Origin: Bombyx mori
Lineage: Eukaryota > Arthropoda > Insecta > Lepidoptera > Bombycidae
NCBI RefSeq assembly: GCF_030269925.1
Contig: NC_085107.1
Location: 11,594,001-11,658,000, forward strand
Direction of reading: 5' to 3'
Length of the DNA stretch: 64,000 bases
Within the stretch, counting starts at the first letter, position 1. Each line of letters opens with the position of its first letter. This document shows, piece after piece, positions 21,846 through 32,936 of the stretch. The notes beneath the pieces are model-generated. The model had not been told where the DNA came from. It was given only the letters and a program-made list of their open reading frames with translations, and ran no database searches. The translations under genes and the position numbers were made by a program.

Positions 21846-23468
21846 ATGGACGCTGTATTCGCGGAATTCCTCCGACTTCGCCACCCACAGCTCGCCTCAG
21901 AGTTTCTGGCCTTCAAGGCCGATCACACCGCGAGCCCTCTCGTGGACTCTGCCGAGCTCGCTGCACCTGCGTCGCCTGTACCTGCGTGCAAAGCTTCTGC
22001 ATCGAGCACCGCAGCCTCCGTCGTGCCTGCCGTTCCCGCGTCGCCTATACTGGCGAGTAAAACTGCTGCGTCGTCCGCCGTGGCCACCGTTCCAGCAGCG
22101 CGATCATCCGCAGCCTCCGTCGTGCCCTCCAAAACACCTGCTCGTAGGTCACCTGCGCCCGCCTCCTCGTCCTCCGACTCTGACTCGGAGATGGAGGTCG
22201 ACCTCACTCCCGCCTCATCGACGGATGGATTCACCCTGGTACAAAAGGGTAAGAAGCGTGCCGCGGAGTCTCGAGCTCCCGCGGCCGCTAAAATTAGTAA
22301 AGCCGCGAACGCGTCGCGCCCCCGCCCTCAGACTCCCGTTGTGCCTCCAGCCCGTGCCACTCCGTCGCCGCGTCCGGTGGCACAAAATAAAACCCAGACC
22401 CCTCCCCCGGTTATCCTTCAAGAGAAGGCAGCTTGGGATCGAGTTTCTCTGGCCCTTAAGGCCAAAAATATCAACTTCACGAATGCCCGTAACCTCGCGA
22501 ACGGCATTCAAATTAAGGTTCGAACACCCGACGACCATAGGGCCCTCTCTTCTTACCTCCGTAAGGAACGTATAAGTTTCCACACGTATACGCTCCAGGA
22601 GGAGCGCGAACTCCGTGCCGTCATACGTGGCATCCCTAAAGAGTTGGATGCCGAGCTAGTCAAGGCCGACCTTCTCGAACAAGGCCTACCGGTTAACTCC
22701 GTACACCGCATGCACACAGGTCGCGGAAGGGAGCCATATAACATGGTTCTCGTCGCCCTCCAGCCTACCCCCGAGGGTAAGCAAATATTCAACATCCGAA
22801 CGGTCTGTAGCCTTTCCGGAATCGCCGTCGAAACCCCACACAAGAAAGGCACACCTAGCCAGTGCCATAACTGCCAATTATACGGGCATTCTTCCCGTAA
22901 CTGTCACGCGCGCCCCCGATGCGTCAAGTGTTTAGGAGATCACGCCACGGCCCTCTGCACTCGCGATCAAAAAACCGCGACGGAACCGCCTAGCTGCGTC
23001 CTGTGTCGTACACAGGGTCACCCCGCAAATTACCGCGGATGCCCCCGAGCCCCGAAAATAAATCGCCGCGTCGCCCGCCAAAACCGCCTCCGAGCTTCCG
23101 GCCCAGACATCAAAGCCTCGGCACCCTCTGTGTCGCAGGCTAAGCCAGCGTTCGATCCGGCGCCGGTGCCCAGTGTCTCGGCTTGGGCGAAACCGCTGCC
23201 GTACACGAACACGGTTACAACTCCCTCCTCCGCGATTCGTCCCGCCCCCGCAACTCGTCCCTCTCCCGCGACTTGCCCTCCGACCGCGTCCGACAATCTC
23301 GCTTTAGCGATCGACTTCTTTCAGTCGATCAACTTTGAGCGCGTTAACGCTTTGGGCGACGCCATTCGCGCTGCCTCCACTGCACAACACTTTATCGCCG
23401 TTGTGCAAGAATACGCCGACGTATACGCGTCATTAAATACGTACGTCCTCCCCTCACTCCGCCGGTAA
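21846..23468 (+). CDS. Jockey LINE ORF1 (Gag-like nucleic-acid-binding protein)
   Basis: The start is the ATG at 21846 (MDAVFAEFLRLRHPQLASEF); the frame is open further upstream but only from a GTG at 21801. It gives 540 residues. After an Ala/Pro/Ser-rich N-terminal third there is a conserved block around KNINFTNARNLANGIQIK and LRAVIRGIPKELDAELV (pre-C2HC/Gag domain). Then come three zinc knuckles, CHNCQLYGHSSRNCH, CVKCLGDHATALC and CVLCRTQGHPANYRGC. These proteins bind the element RNA and, in related elements, carry it to the nucleus. The stop is three bases before the ORF2 ATG, suggesting reinitiation. Confidence 0.92.
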   Translation: MDAVFAEFLRLRHPQLASEFLAFKADHTASPLVDSAELAAPASPVPACKASASSTAASVVPAVPASPILASKTAASSAVATVPAARSSAASVVPSKTPARRSPAPASSSSDSDSEMEVDLTPASSTDGFTLVQKGKKRAAESRAPAAAKISKAANASRPRPQTPVVPPARATPSPRPVAQNKTQTPPPVILQEKAAWDRVSLALKAKNINFTNARNLANGIQIKVRTPDDHRALSSYLRKERISFHTYTLQEERELRAVIRGIPKELDAELVKADLLEQGLPVNSVHRMHTGRGREPYNMVLVALQPTPEGKQIFNIRTVCSLSGIAVETPHKKGTPSQCHNCQLYGHSSRNCHARPRCVKCLGDHATALCTRDQKTATEPPSCVLCRTQGHPANYRGCPRAPKINRRVARQNRLRASGPDIKASAPSVSQAKPAFDPAPVPSVSAWAKPLPYTNTVTTPSSAIRPAPATRPSPATCPPTASDNLALAIDFFQSINFERVNALGDAIRAASTAQHFIAVVQEYADVYASLNTYVLPSLRR

Positions 23469-23471
23469 TCA

Positions 23472-26354
23472 ATGGCGTATATAAGTAGAATAAAGCCCCT
23501 ATCCGTAACGATAGGATTTTTTAACGCTTACGGTCTCGCAAATCAACGTGATCAGGTTTCTGACTTTTTGCGTGACCATCAAATTGATATCTTTTTAGTG
23601 CAGGAGACCCTACTTAAGCCCGCGCGCCGTGACCCTAAAATCGCGAACTATAACATGGTCAGGAACGACAGGCTCTCTGCTCGTGGTGGTGGTACCGTCA
23701 TTTACTATAGAAGAGCCCTGCATTGCGTCCCGCTCGATCCTCCCGCGCTCGCTAATATCGAAGCATCAGTGTGCCGAATCTCACTGACGGGACACGCGCC
23801 GATCGTTATCGCGTCCGTTTATCTTCCACCGGATAAGATCGTTCTAAGCAGTGATATCGAGGCGCTGCTCGGCATGAGGAGCTCTGTCATTCTGGCGGGC
23901 GACCTAAATTGTAAACACATCAGGTGGAACTCACACACCACAACCCTGAATGGCAGGCGGCTTGACGCGTTAGTCGATGATCTCGCCTTCGATATCGTCG
24001 CTCCGCTAACACCGACTCACTACCCGCTAAATATCGCGCATCGCCCGGATATACTCGACATAGCGTTATTAAAAAACGTAACTCTTAGCTTACACTCGAT
24101 CGAAGTAGTTTCAGAGTTAGATTCAGACCACCGTCCCGTCGTTATGAAGCTCGGTCGCGCTCCCGACTCCGTTCCCGTCACGAGGACTGTGGTGGATTGG
24201 CACACGCTGGGCATCAGCCTGGCTGAATCTGATCCACCATCGCTCCCGTTTAACCCGGACTCTACCCCGTCTCCTCAGGATACCGCTGAAGCCATAGACA
24301 TCTTAACGTCACACATCACCTCGACATTAGATAGGTCATCGAAACAAGTTGTAGCGGAGGACTTCCTTCACCGCTTCAAATTGTCCGACGATATTAGGGA
24401 ACTCCTTAGAGCTAAGAACGCCTCGATACGCGCCTACGACAGGTATCCTACCGCGGAAAATCGTATTCGAATGCGTGCCCTACAACGCGACGTAAAGTCT
24501 CGCATCGCCGAAGTCCGAGATGCCAGATGGTCTGATTTCTTAGAAGGACTCGCGCCCTCCCAAAGGTCTTACTACCGCTTAGCTCGTACTCTCAAATCGG
24601 ATACGGTAGTAACTATGCCCCCCCTCGTAGGCCCCTCAGGCCGACTCGCGGCGTTCGATGATGACGAAAAAGCAGAGCTGCTGGCCGATACATTGCAAAC
24701 CCAGTGCACGCCCAGCACTCAATCCGTGAACCCTGTTCATGTAGAATTAGTAGACAGTGAGGTAGAACGCAGAGCCTCCTTGCCACCCTCGGATGCGTTA
24801 CCACCCGTCACCCCAATGGAAGTTAAAGACTTGATCAAAGACCTACGTCCTCGCAAGGCTCCCGGTTCCGACGGTATATCTAACCGCGTTATTAAACTTC
24901 TACCCGTCCAACTCATCGTGATGTTGGCATCTATTTTCAATGCCGCTATGGCGAACTGTATCTTTCCCGCGGTGTGGAAAGAAGCGGACGTTATCGGCAT
25001 ACATAAACCCGGTAAACCAAAAAATCATCCGACGAGCTACCGCCCGATTAGCCTCCTCATGTCTCTAGGCAAACTGTATGAGCGTCTGCTCTACAAACGC
25101 CTCAGAGACTTCGTCTCATCCAAGGGCATTCTCATCGATGAACAATTCGGATTCCGTACAAATCACTCATGCGTTCAACAGGTGCACCGCCTCACGGAGC
25201 ACATTCTTGTGGGGCTTAATCGACCAAAACCGTTATACACAGGAGCTCTCTTCTTCGACGTCGCAAAAGCGTTCGACAAAGTCTGGCACAATGGTTTGAT
25301 TTTCAAACTATTCAACATGGGCGTGCCGGATAGTCTCGTGCTCATCATACGGGACTTCTTGTCGAACCGCTCTTTTCGATATCGAGTCGAGGGAACCCGC
25401 TCCTCCCCACGACCTCTCACAGCTGGAGTCCCGCAAGGCTCTGTCCTCTCACCCCTCCTATTTAGCTTATTCGTCAACGATATTCCCCGGTCGCCGCCGA
25501 CCCATTTAGCTTTATTCGCCGACGACACGACTGTTTACTATTCTAGTAGAAATAAGTCCCTAATCGCGAAGAAGCTTCAGAGCGCAGCCCTAGCCCTAGG
25601 ACAGTGGTTCCGAAAATGGCGCATAGACATCAACCCATCGAAAAGTACTGCGGTGCTATTTCAGAGGGGAAGCTCCACACGGATTTCCTCCCGGATTAGG
25701 AGGAGGAATCTCACACCCCCGATTACTCTCTTTAGACAACCCATACCCTGGGCCAGGAAGGTCAAGTACCTGGGCGTTACCCTGGATGCATCGATGACAT
25801 TCCGCCCGCATATAAAATCAGTCCGTGACCGTGCCGCGTTTATTCTCGGTAGACTCTACCCCATGATCTGTAAGCGGAGTAAAATGTCCCTTCGGAACAA
25901 GGTGACACTTTACAAAACTTGCATAAGGCCCGTCATGACTTACGCGAGTGTGGTGTTCGCTCACGCGGCCCGCACACACATAGACACCCTCCAATCCCTA
26001 CAATCCCGCTTTTGCAGGTTAGCTGTCGGGGCTCCGTGGTTCGTGAGGAACGTTGACCTACACGACGACCTGGGCCTCGAATCAATTCGGAAATACATGA
26101 AGTCAGCGTCGGAACGATACTTCGATAAGGCTATGCGTCATGATAATCGCCTTATCGTTGCCGCCGCTGACTACTCCCCGAATCCTGATCATGCAGGAGC
26201 CAGTCACCGTCGACGCCCTAGACACGTCCTTACGGATCCATCAGATCCAATAACCTTTGCATTAGATGCCTTCAGCTCTAATACTAGGGGCAGGCTTAGG
26301 GACCCCGGTAACCGTACTCGTCGAACTCGACAAAGAGGTCGACGTGCAACTTAA
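23472..26354 (+). CDS. Jockey LINE ORF2: AP endonuclease and reverse transcriptase
   Basis: It has 960 residues. The endonuclease domain is at about 1-225, with N18 (FFNAYG), E45 (LVQETLL), D144 and N146 (AGDLNCKHIRWN) and the S218-D219-H220 motif. Reverse transcriptase is at about 460-780: SYRPISLL, FFDVAKAFDKVWH, AGVPQGSVLSPLLF and catalytic F682-A-D-D685. A C-terminal region includes KVKYLGVTLD and LYKTCIRPVMTYASVVF. The tail is Arg-rich (RTRRTRQRGRRAT). The enzyme nicks target DNA and primes reverse transcription there. All catalytic residues I can name are present and there is no stop, so activity is plausible. The start is the first ATG, three bases after the ORF1 stop. Confidence 0.94.
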   Translation: MAYISRIKPLSVTIGFFNAYGLANQRDQVSDFLRDHQIDIFLVQETLLKPARRDPKIANYNMVRNDRLSARGGGTVIYYRRALHCVPLDPPALANIEASVCRISLTGHAPIVIASVYLPPDKIVLSSDIEALLGMRSSVILAGDLNCKHIRWNSHTTTLNGRRLDALVDDLAFDIVAPLTPTHYPLNIAHRPDILDIALLKNVTLSLHSIEVVSELDSDHRPVVMKLGRAPDSVPVTRTVVDWHTLGISLAESDPPSLPFNPDSTPSPQDTAEAIDILTSHITSTLDRSSKQVVAEDFLHRFKLSDDIRELLRAKNASIRAYDRYPTAENRIRMRALQRDVKSRIAEVRDARWSDFLEGLAPSQRSYYRLARTLKSDTVVTMPPLVGPSGRLAAFDDDEKAELLADTLQTQCTPSTQSVNPVHVELVDSEVERRASLPPSDALPPVTPMEVKDLIKDLRPRKAPGSDGISNRVIKLLPVQLIVMLASIFNAAMANCIFPAVWKEADVIGIHKPGKPKNHPTSYRPISLLMSLGKLYERLLYKRLRDFVSSKGILIDEQFGFRTNHSCVQQVHRLTEHILVGLNRPKPLYTGALFFDVAKAFDKVWHNGLIFKLFNMGVPDSLVLIIRDFLSNRSFRYRVEGTRSSPRPLTAGVPQGSVLSPLLFSLFVNDIPRSPPTHLALFADDTTVYYSSRNKSLIAKKLQSAALALGQWFRKWRIDINPSKSTAVLFQRGSSTRISSRIRRRNLTPPITLFRQPIPWARKVKYLGVTLDASMTFRPHIKSVRDRAAFILGRLYPMICKRSKMSLRNKVTLYKTCIRPVMTYASVVFAHAARTHIDTLQSLQSRFCRLAVGAPWFVRNVDLHDDLGLESIRKYMKSASERYFDKAMRHDNRLIVAAADYSPNPDHAGASHRRRPRHVLTDPSDPITFALDAFSSNTRGRLRDPGNRTRRTRQRGRRAT

Positions 26355-26579
26355 CCCATGCATCAGCCCGCTGAGTTTCTCGCCGGATCTTCTCAGCGGG
26401 TCGCGATTCCGATCCGGTAGTAGATTCATTCGCGAAACACTTGCTCTTGAGTTGTTAGGTCTCCTTCGGAGGCGTTCGGGCAGTTGTTAGCAAATCCCAC
26501 CCCTCTTGGCTGAGCCTTTGCTCGCCCACCTGTCCTGGTGAAACTGGAAAGGCCTTCGGGCCACCAGTAAACTTTCAAT

Positions 26580-26582
<3 letters not shown>

Positions 26583-26613
<31 letters not shown>
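26583..26613 (+). repeat. Poly-A tail of the Jockey LINE
   Basis: About 31 uninterrupted A bases are followed directly by the target-site duplication. An unbroken tail points to a recent insertion, as such tails decay quickly. Confidence 0.9.
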
Positions 26614-26617
<4 letters not shown>

Positions 26618-26623
26618 TCAGGC

Positions 26624-28938
26624 AGTTGTCATTCATAAAGGAAGCTATGATTTAATATATCCAACGAATGCCGCTAAGTATTTTTTGGAAACTATACGAC
26701 CTACCGAATAATCCTGTCAATATTTGATTTAAATTATTTGAAGTAGTAATTTAATTGTCTAAAGAACTCACTAAGGGCAAAAGTCATCCTTAATAGTATT
26801 TACAAGCATGCAAATTATTCTCTAATTAATTTCCGAATTAGAAAGTCATAGACATTTTCAAGACCACTATTACTTTTAATAACTCGTTTATTTCATTAAT
26901 TTCTTAACATCCACAATTCCGATAGCTAAAATGATAATAAACGCAAAAGGTTCTTTATTTATTTTATTCAAGCGAGCAAAATAAATAAGTGATAATGATG
27001 ATGATTATATATTTTCTTTCAAATGTCCATTAAAGACGAAGCTCCATTGCTATCACCAAAGAGATGAACAAGTGGTACCAACTATTCCTCGATCTTGATA
27101 ATTCACGTCGTACTAACTCATCATGTTATTATGTTGTGTACTTTTCGTAATATTATGTAAGAGACCGGAACAAAATGAAAATGAACGGGTCTTAAATTAT
27201 TGTTTTTTGCTGATGTTTCGATTTTTAATCATAGCCGTAACTAAAGCTTTTTCTAATGATGGTACCGATCACTCTAATTACTGCTTCAGTTCGAGATAAT
27301 TTGGCTTGAGCCCTTCTTAGACCAGGATCTTTAATGACGTTGATGGTTTTCGTCCACCTTCCCAGTCTCATGGCTCAAATGATGTTGGCGGTCAGCGGAA
27401 ATCTTACAAAGTTGAATTGTCACCACTCAACCACAGACCGATTACGTAACAGTCTCAGTTTCATTCGAATCGTAACGCACATACATTTACCAGGTGGCAG
27501 AAGAGATTTTTTTTTTTTTATATACGTAATTTAGCAACACTCATAAAGCCGTTATTAAATTAAGTTATAAACATTTAAACTGCTATAATATTTTACAAAG
27601 TATAACTATAAGTACTTAATTTTAGGGCTTACGTACCATTATGGCAATATTAGACAGCTGATAAGTGTTGTGGCTTTTGTTAATTAAAGATGTGATGAAA
27701 TATATTATATGGTAAAAAAAAACTATAATAAATTGAGACTAGAAAGTGTAGAAATACGCTAGTCCGAATGAAACGAACTCATCATTGGAAGCAACGTGAC
27801 ACAGTGATAGTAAAATTTATATAACAGAACAAACATTTAAAGTTTTAATTTGCACAGGACTTCCACTTTATCTTATAAATTCTAAGGGTCTCCAAATAAA
27901 CAGGCAACGGTTGTGGATGTTTCCAATGATGAAATAGCAGTCATGACATTCGAAGCCGCGTTTGCACAATAGAACTAAAATCTAACTAATTACTGATATT
28001 ATTTTTTTATATTAATATAATAAAGATAATATCTTGGATATTCCTTGCTCTCTTATCATCTTACAATAAATTAACTAATCATATCTAGTGAATACTTGGA
28101 GCTGTACGTCGTATGATTAATTTGACGACATCATTGCTACTGCGGTGAGCAAACGATTGTACTTACAACTACTTTAATATTCATTTCAATGAAGATCAAC
28201 TATATGTTACTGTTCTGTGCTTAGGTTGATCATAATTTGAGTCCTTATTCAGTGTTTTGAGAGAGACGTGTGCCCGTTTCTCAAACATTTTATCATTTAG
28301 CAAATCTATTAAAAAGTCAATATTATTTTGAGAAATTATGGTCTCGAGTACTTTTAGTACTTGTACGCAGTAAACAATGTATTGGTGAAATACGTTGTTG
28401 ACGATATAAACTTAGCAATGATGTCGCAATTTCTCAAAGCAAAACTTTGTCTGGTGTTAACATATTCATATAAATACTTGATCTATCAATTAATTCTGCA
28501 ATTATGACTACAGTCTAGTCATTAACTATTAAGTAGGTAAATTAATGTAAAGCGATTTCCTTGGTAATGCTGTAATACATTGCAAGTAGTACACTGTTGA
28601 GTGACTAAATGGGAAATTAAAAGAGAACGACTCTAAAAAGTTTTCAAATCTGAGAAGTTCACAATTGTCCATTTTAATGAATCACTGCTGTTAGATTCCT
28701 GAATTGATTTTCGCTTTAGCAAATTAAAAAAAAAACAAAGTTCTGTCAATGTCGATAGCGGGTGCTCGCCGTTACAGCACTCCGTAGAATGTATCCATCA
28801 GGTTCACATCCAGATCGCACTCAAGGAAAATGCTTTCATTGCATTCTTCCTGAAAGTAAACAAAAAATAAGAAAATTACACAATCGAATATGTATATGTA
28901 ATTTTACAGAACATTTAACGTTTGTGTTTTATAATAAA
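26624..28938. other. AT-rich gap, no gene seen
   Basis: No exon or RNA gene was recognised. A short GC-richer patch at about 27310-27460 ('tgacgttgatggttttcgtc') may be old LINE debris but could not be placed. Confidence 0.45.
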
Positions 28939-29228
28939 CTAGTTGACCCGGCAGACTTCGTAGTGCCTCAATAGATAAATAAAAGACCTAAACTTTTGTA
29001 TAAAATAAACTTAAAACCAACAAAAGGAATCCGGCCAACGGGGGACACGTCAAAGGAAAAACAAAATTGTTATTTTTATTTAATTCCGAGCATTTTCATA
29101 TTTATCTACCTTTTAAACTTTCTCTGGACTTTCACAAATAATTCAAGACCAAAATTAGCCAAATCGGTCCAGCCGTTCGCGAGTTTTAGCGAGACTAACG
29201 AACAGCAATTCATTTTTATATATATAGA
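28939..29228 (-). mobile_element. Helitron copy, family A
   Basis: On the minus strand the element begins TCTATATATATAAAAATGAA and ends GTCAACTAG, inserted between A and T. The internal 'cgaacagcaattcatttt' and 'gcagacttcgtagtgcctca' blocks recur in the copies at 36959, 41793 and 56213. It is non-autonomous with no coding capacity. Confidence 0.78.
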
Positions 29229-29248
29229 TTATAATTTGTAGAGAGTAG

Positions 29249-29524
29249 TTGAGACTCGGATGCGATCCACAAACGGATCAGGCTCTCAACAATCTGCTAG
29301 CTGAGGATCCTTGGCTACTTCGGTCACATTACGGTCACATTGGCCACCGACAGCCGGATAACTTAGACAAAGTGATTGTAACGGGCAAGGGGGAAGGAAA
29401 AAGACCCCGCAGCCGATCACCTAGCCGTTGGTGTGACCAAATAACTGCCATAACTGGTCTGCCAGTTGTAACCGCCCTACGAGAAGCCGAGAGCCGGACA
29501 AGGTGGAAACGGCTTACGAGGTAG
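29249..29524 (+). mobile_element. RTE-type LINE fragment (end of the pol frame)
   Basis: A 91-codon frame reads SHYGHIGHRQPDNLDKVIVT, then GKRPRSRSPSRWCDQI and ending near REAESRTRWKRLT. This pattern (GHI.R..D.L, G.R..GR...RW.D) is the C-terminal end of LINE polymerases of RTE and related clades. The rest of the element is absent. It directly follows a Helitron. Confidence 0.65.
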
Positions 29525-29640
29525 GCCACGGTCAAGTTTCAAAAACACGACCTTCAGTAATGAAGAAAGCGACGAAATAGATAATTTGTGATTGAAGAAA
29601 ATATTTCGAAAAGCGAATTATTTGTTTCTAAGTTTATAAA

Positions 29641-29646
29641 TTTATT
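29641..29646 (-). terminator. Candidate poly(A) signal of the KLF gene
   Basis: AATAAA on the minus strand (TTTATT on plus) is about 78 bases after the KLF stop codon, in AT-rich sequence. Confidence 0.4.
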
Positions 29647-29723
29647 TGAGATAATGACGGTACGGTGGTTCGTACCTGAGTGGCAATCGGGGCGGGCGGT
29701 TGCTCGCCGCCCTTTCTTGCGTG

Positions 29724-32700
29724 TCATTTAGAAGTCTTCGGCAGGTGCCGCTTATTGTGTAGAGCGAGGTGGTCGGATCTCGCAAAAGATCTCTCACAGA
29801 CGGAGCATTTGAAAGGTTTCGCGCCGGTGTGCTTACGGTAGTGTCGTGTTAATTCGTCGGACCGCGCGAACCGCCATTCGCATTCCGGCCACTGACAAGT
29901 ATACGGCTTTTCTCCTATTAAAAAATAGTAATCAAACGTCATTAATAGGTTATCATTCATAATAATTAAAACGAAAATATTTCGCAAATAGCGTAGCACA
30001 TTTAAACAGCACAATCATCACTCGCGATGCCAGGTATCGATTTTTTATTTGATCATTATTAGCATTTATATACTTGATGTTTAATAAAACGAGTGTGATT
30101 AAATATTTGCTTACCTGTATGGATCCGTTGGTGAGCTTTGAGATGAGAACTTTTCGTGTAAACTTTCGTGCAACCTACAAAACCAAAATTCGAATGTCAG
30201 TGATGTCTAATACTTAAGAAGAAGACGTAAATTATGGAGAAATTATCATCCTGTTCCTGATCATTATCATTAGACGTTCGCTGTTGGACATACAGCATAT
30301 CAAACTTTACAGTCTCGAGAGGCTTTCGACAAATTTTTCCTGCTTAGTGGCACTAAGAGTCACTTCTTTCTAATTAAATCAAACATGGATACTCTGAGGA
30401 CAGATTTTTGTTCTTTCAAGCGACCTTTAGAGTTTATATAAATCCTACAGTTGGCGGCATGATGAATGATGAAGAAATATGAAATAATTAATTGTGAGCA
30501 AGAAACTGTTACTGGTGGTAGGACCTCTTGTGAGTCCGCGCGGATAGATACCACCGCCCTGCCTATTTCTGCCTTGAAGCAGTAATGCTTTTCGGTCTGA
30601 AGGGTAGGGCAGCTGTTATAACTATACTGATATCTTAGAACTTATATCTCAAGGTGGGTGGCGCATTTACGTTGTAGATGTCTATGGGCTCTATTAACCA
30701 CTTAACACCAGGTGGGCTGTGAGCTCGTCCACCCATCTAAGCAATAAAAAAAACTCTTTAGTACATTTTCTAGAATATAGGTAAAAAGACCTTAATGTTA
30801 AAGTATAGTTAATTAAATAAATCATAAAACCACAAAAGAAAAAACCATAAAAGAAACACCCAAAAGAAGTAACAGAAATAGTCACTCCCTATGACGCGTT
30901 GCAATGGAAAAATTATATTAGTGGACATGTAACCCAGGGAGGGTTGACGTCAAGCAGGTGGCCTGTCGTATAGTTCGTGCCAGAGCCCTAAGCAGCATCA
31001 TCAGAAGACAAGCTGAGCCAATTCCACATAATGTGGCCTAAGGACAAGAATAAGAAGAAGCTACAGCTAGCGGTCATACAAGGTAAAGAAAACTAAGCTT
31101 AAGGACCTATTATCTTCTTTGAATTTCTATATGATTTACCTTGATGCTATTATTGGATTCTGTCTACAGTATCATGGTAACGAAAAGTGGCTTTTACAGC
31201 TGGAAGTTGAAAGGCGTTTTTAATGATCCAGCAAATTATACACATAACTAAGAGACGTGAAAACGTCAGAGGGTCCTACAACATTAGAAGATTCTTTCTT
31301 CACTTATAATGTTCTGACTCCGGCTACATCTAGCTTGACTATATTTTCATATAATTGCAGTTTTTCTTCATAATTTATTCCCAATTTCCACCTCTGATTG
31401 TACTGATGGTAGAGCGTAATGTAGCCCCGCACCGGTGACTACCATGACCATCCGACCTTGTTCTACTGCGAAATATGTAACGGCAGCGTTCACCTTAATA
31501 TTTCTATGGAACTAGTTCGATTTATAATTCCAAAGTAGTCTATTGTCTTGTTTTTAAATTAGGCCACCGTTTTTGTGCCACACTTGTGGTTTCCTCTAGT
31601 ACGTTGTTTATTAATTTCCTATTAATGAAATTCAATTTTCTATTTTTATCCTAATTTCGAATCTTAGCATATAACCAGTTGTCACTCGATCACCTATTGT
31701 TTTGGGAGTCATAGTAATCTCAGACAAGACATATGTATGCATGCAAATCTCTACTATAGTAGCAACGCTTAATCTATTACATCAACGAATAAGAATACCC
31801 ATGAAATCACAATGATGCACTCTTCTCTTTTCAAGTTCAGGATTATTTCGTCTGTTATACTTCATAGGAGGAGGGGGCGCGAGCCGCGAATGCTGCAGCG
31901 GTGCGTGTACCATCGGTTGCGGCGCGGGCGGCATGGCGTGCTGTTGCGGCATCGCCAAAGTCTGCGGCATGGTCTGGTAAACATTCGAAAAAGTCTTATT
32001 TAATTTTAAAATTGGTTTGTTCTATATACACAAATAGCACACCTAATGTACCTGCTGATGGTGTAGATGCGAGCCAGGATGTGGCTGCACTTGTGGGGCA
32101 CGTAGATGCGGAGGCGGGTGGTACGGCGGCGGAGGCGTTCGCCGTGGCCCTCCCTGAAAAAGAATACATTTTTCGTTTCCTCGTCGTTTATATATAGCTC
32201 TCAGTCTTTAACGGTCATGATTTATAAACAGTAGGTATTAAATATAGATTTACATTTAAGTATTGTAGATTTGAGTAACATTTATACTCATCTCACTATT
32301 TTGTCATGAATTCCCGCGTAATAAACCAGACTTTAACCAAGAATAATGTTAATCGTTTCCTTACCTTTGTCGAAGACTCAACTGTAAAAATTAAAGAAGA
32401 ACGGCAGACATACATATTTTAGATCGCAATGCAGGAGATGGTACCATCGTTCGCAAGGGATATCGCTGAGCACCGTTTTTGGTGATATTTACCTGCATCG
32501 AGTTCCCGGGACTGCCTTGGTCGGAACCTGGCGGCGTCAGCGGCGACATGTAAACGAGTCGCGACGGCGGATACTTGGCGTACGATGTCGGCGGCTGATG
32601 TGGCTGCTGCTGCAGCTGTGGCGGCTGCGGCTGCGCGTACGCAGGAGGAGCGCACAGTCTTTCCGTCTTGATCTCGAGAGGACTGAGTAGCGGTGTAGCG

Positions 32701-32936
32701 CATTCTTCGAGCAATGCTTCATCTGCTTCCAATTTGACGTGTGTGGCTCCCAACGGAGCGAGCATGTTCGCATTCTCGGGGTCGATGTTTCTGATGGAGG
32801 AGGCAATGTCCTCCCACAAGGCAGGACGGAGGAACGCATCGTCGCGGGAGGAAGTACCGCCATCGAAAAGGTCCATGTGGGCGGGCGCGAGTGAGGCGCC
32901 CTCCTGCTTGCACAGCAGCGACTCAAGTTCCGATGT
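29724..32936 (-). CDS. dar1: Krueppel-like zinc-finger transcription factor, dar1-like (C-terminal 323 codons, five exons)
   Basis: Minus-strand exons are 32936-32493, 32153-32052, 31973-31799, 30174-30115 and 29914-29724 (TGA at 29726-29724). All are GT-AG with matching phases. Counting from 32936, residues 1-148 include acidic and Gln/Pro-rich parts, an LEIKTERL (sumoylation-like) block and [18 protein letters not shown]. Residues 149-230 are Pro/His/Gln-rich. Three C2H2 fingers follow: C237/C242/H255/H259, C267/C272/H285/H289 and C297/C300/H313/H317, with TGEKP-type linkers, ending HLPKTSK. KLF proteins bind CACCC/GC boxes in the nucleus; Drosophila dar1 controls dendrite shape. The first exon or exons are outside or unrecognised, since 32936 follows a clear acceptor and no start codon fits nearby. 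A plain KLF name is certain; dar1 is likely. Confidence 0.9.
30509..30751 (+). mobile_element. Bm1-type SINE in KLF intron
   Basis: This is the best copy in the window. It begins 'actggtggtaggacctcttg', passes through 'cttatatctcaaggtgggtg' and 'catttacgttgtagatgtct', and ends 'taagcaataaaaaaaa'. It sits between the exon ending at 31799 and the exon starting at 30174. Five partial copies of the same element are listed elsewhere. Confidence 0.78.

Larger units (their letters stand above)
21678..26611 (+). mobile_element. Full-length Jockey-clade LINE with both ORFs intact
   Basis: The 4.93-kb element has a T-rich 5' UTR, ORF1, ORF2, a GC-rich 3' UTR of about 230 bp and a roughly 30-base poly-A tail, between 9-12 bp direct repeats. 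It is markedly richer in GC than its surroundings and than the adjacent CR1-group LINE. Intact frames, clean tail and identical duplications suggest a young copy. Older antisense fragments elsewhere in the window show the family has been active for long. Jockey assignment rests on ORF1 with three zinc knuckles and the ORF2 motif order. Confidence 0.9.

Noticed and set aside
21661..22575. A 304-codon Pro/Arg-rich frame and antisense frames over the Jockey ORF1
   Set aside because: They are other-frame readings of the GC-rich ORF1, whose zinc knuckles identify the real frame.
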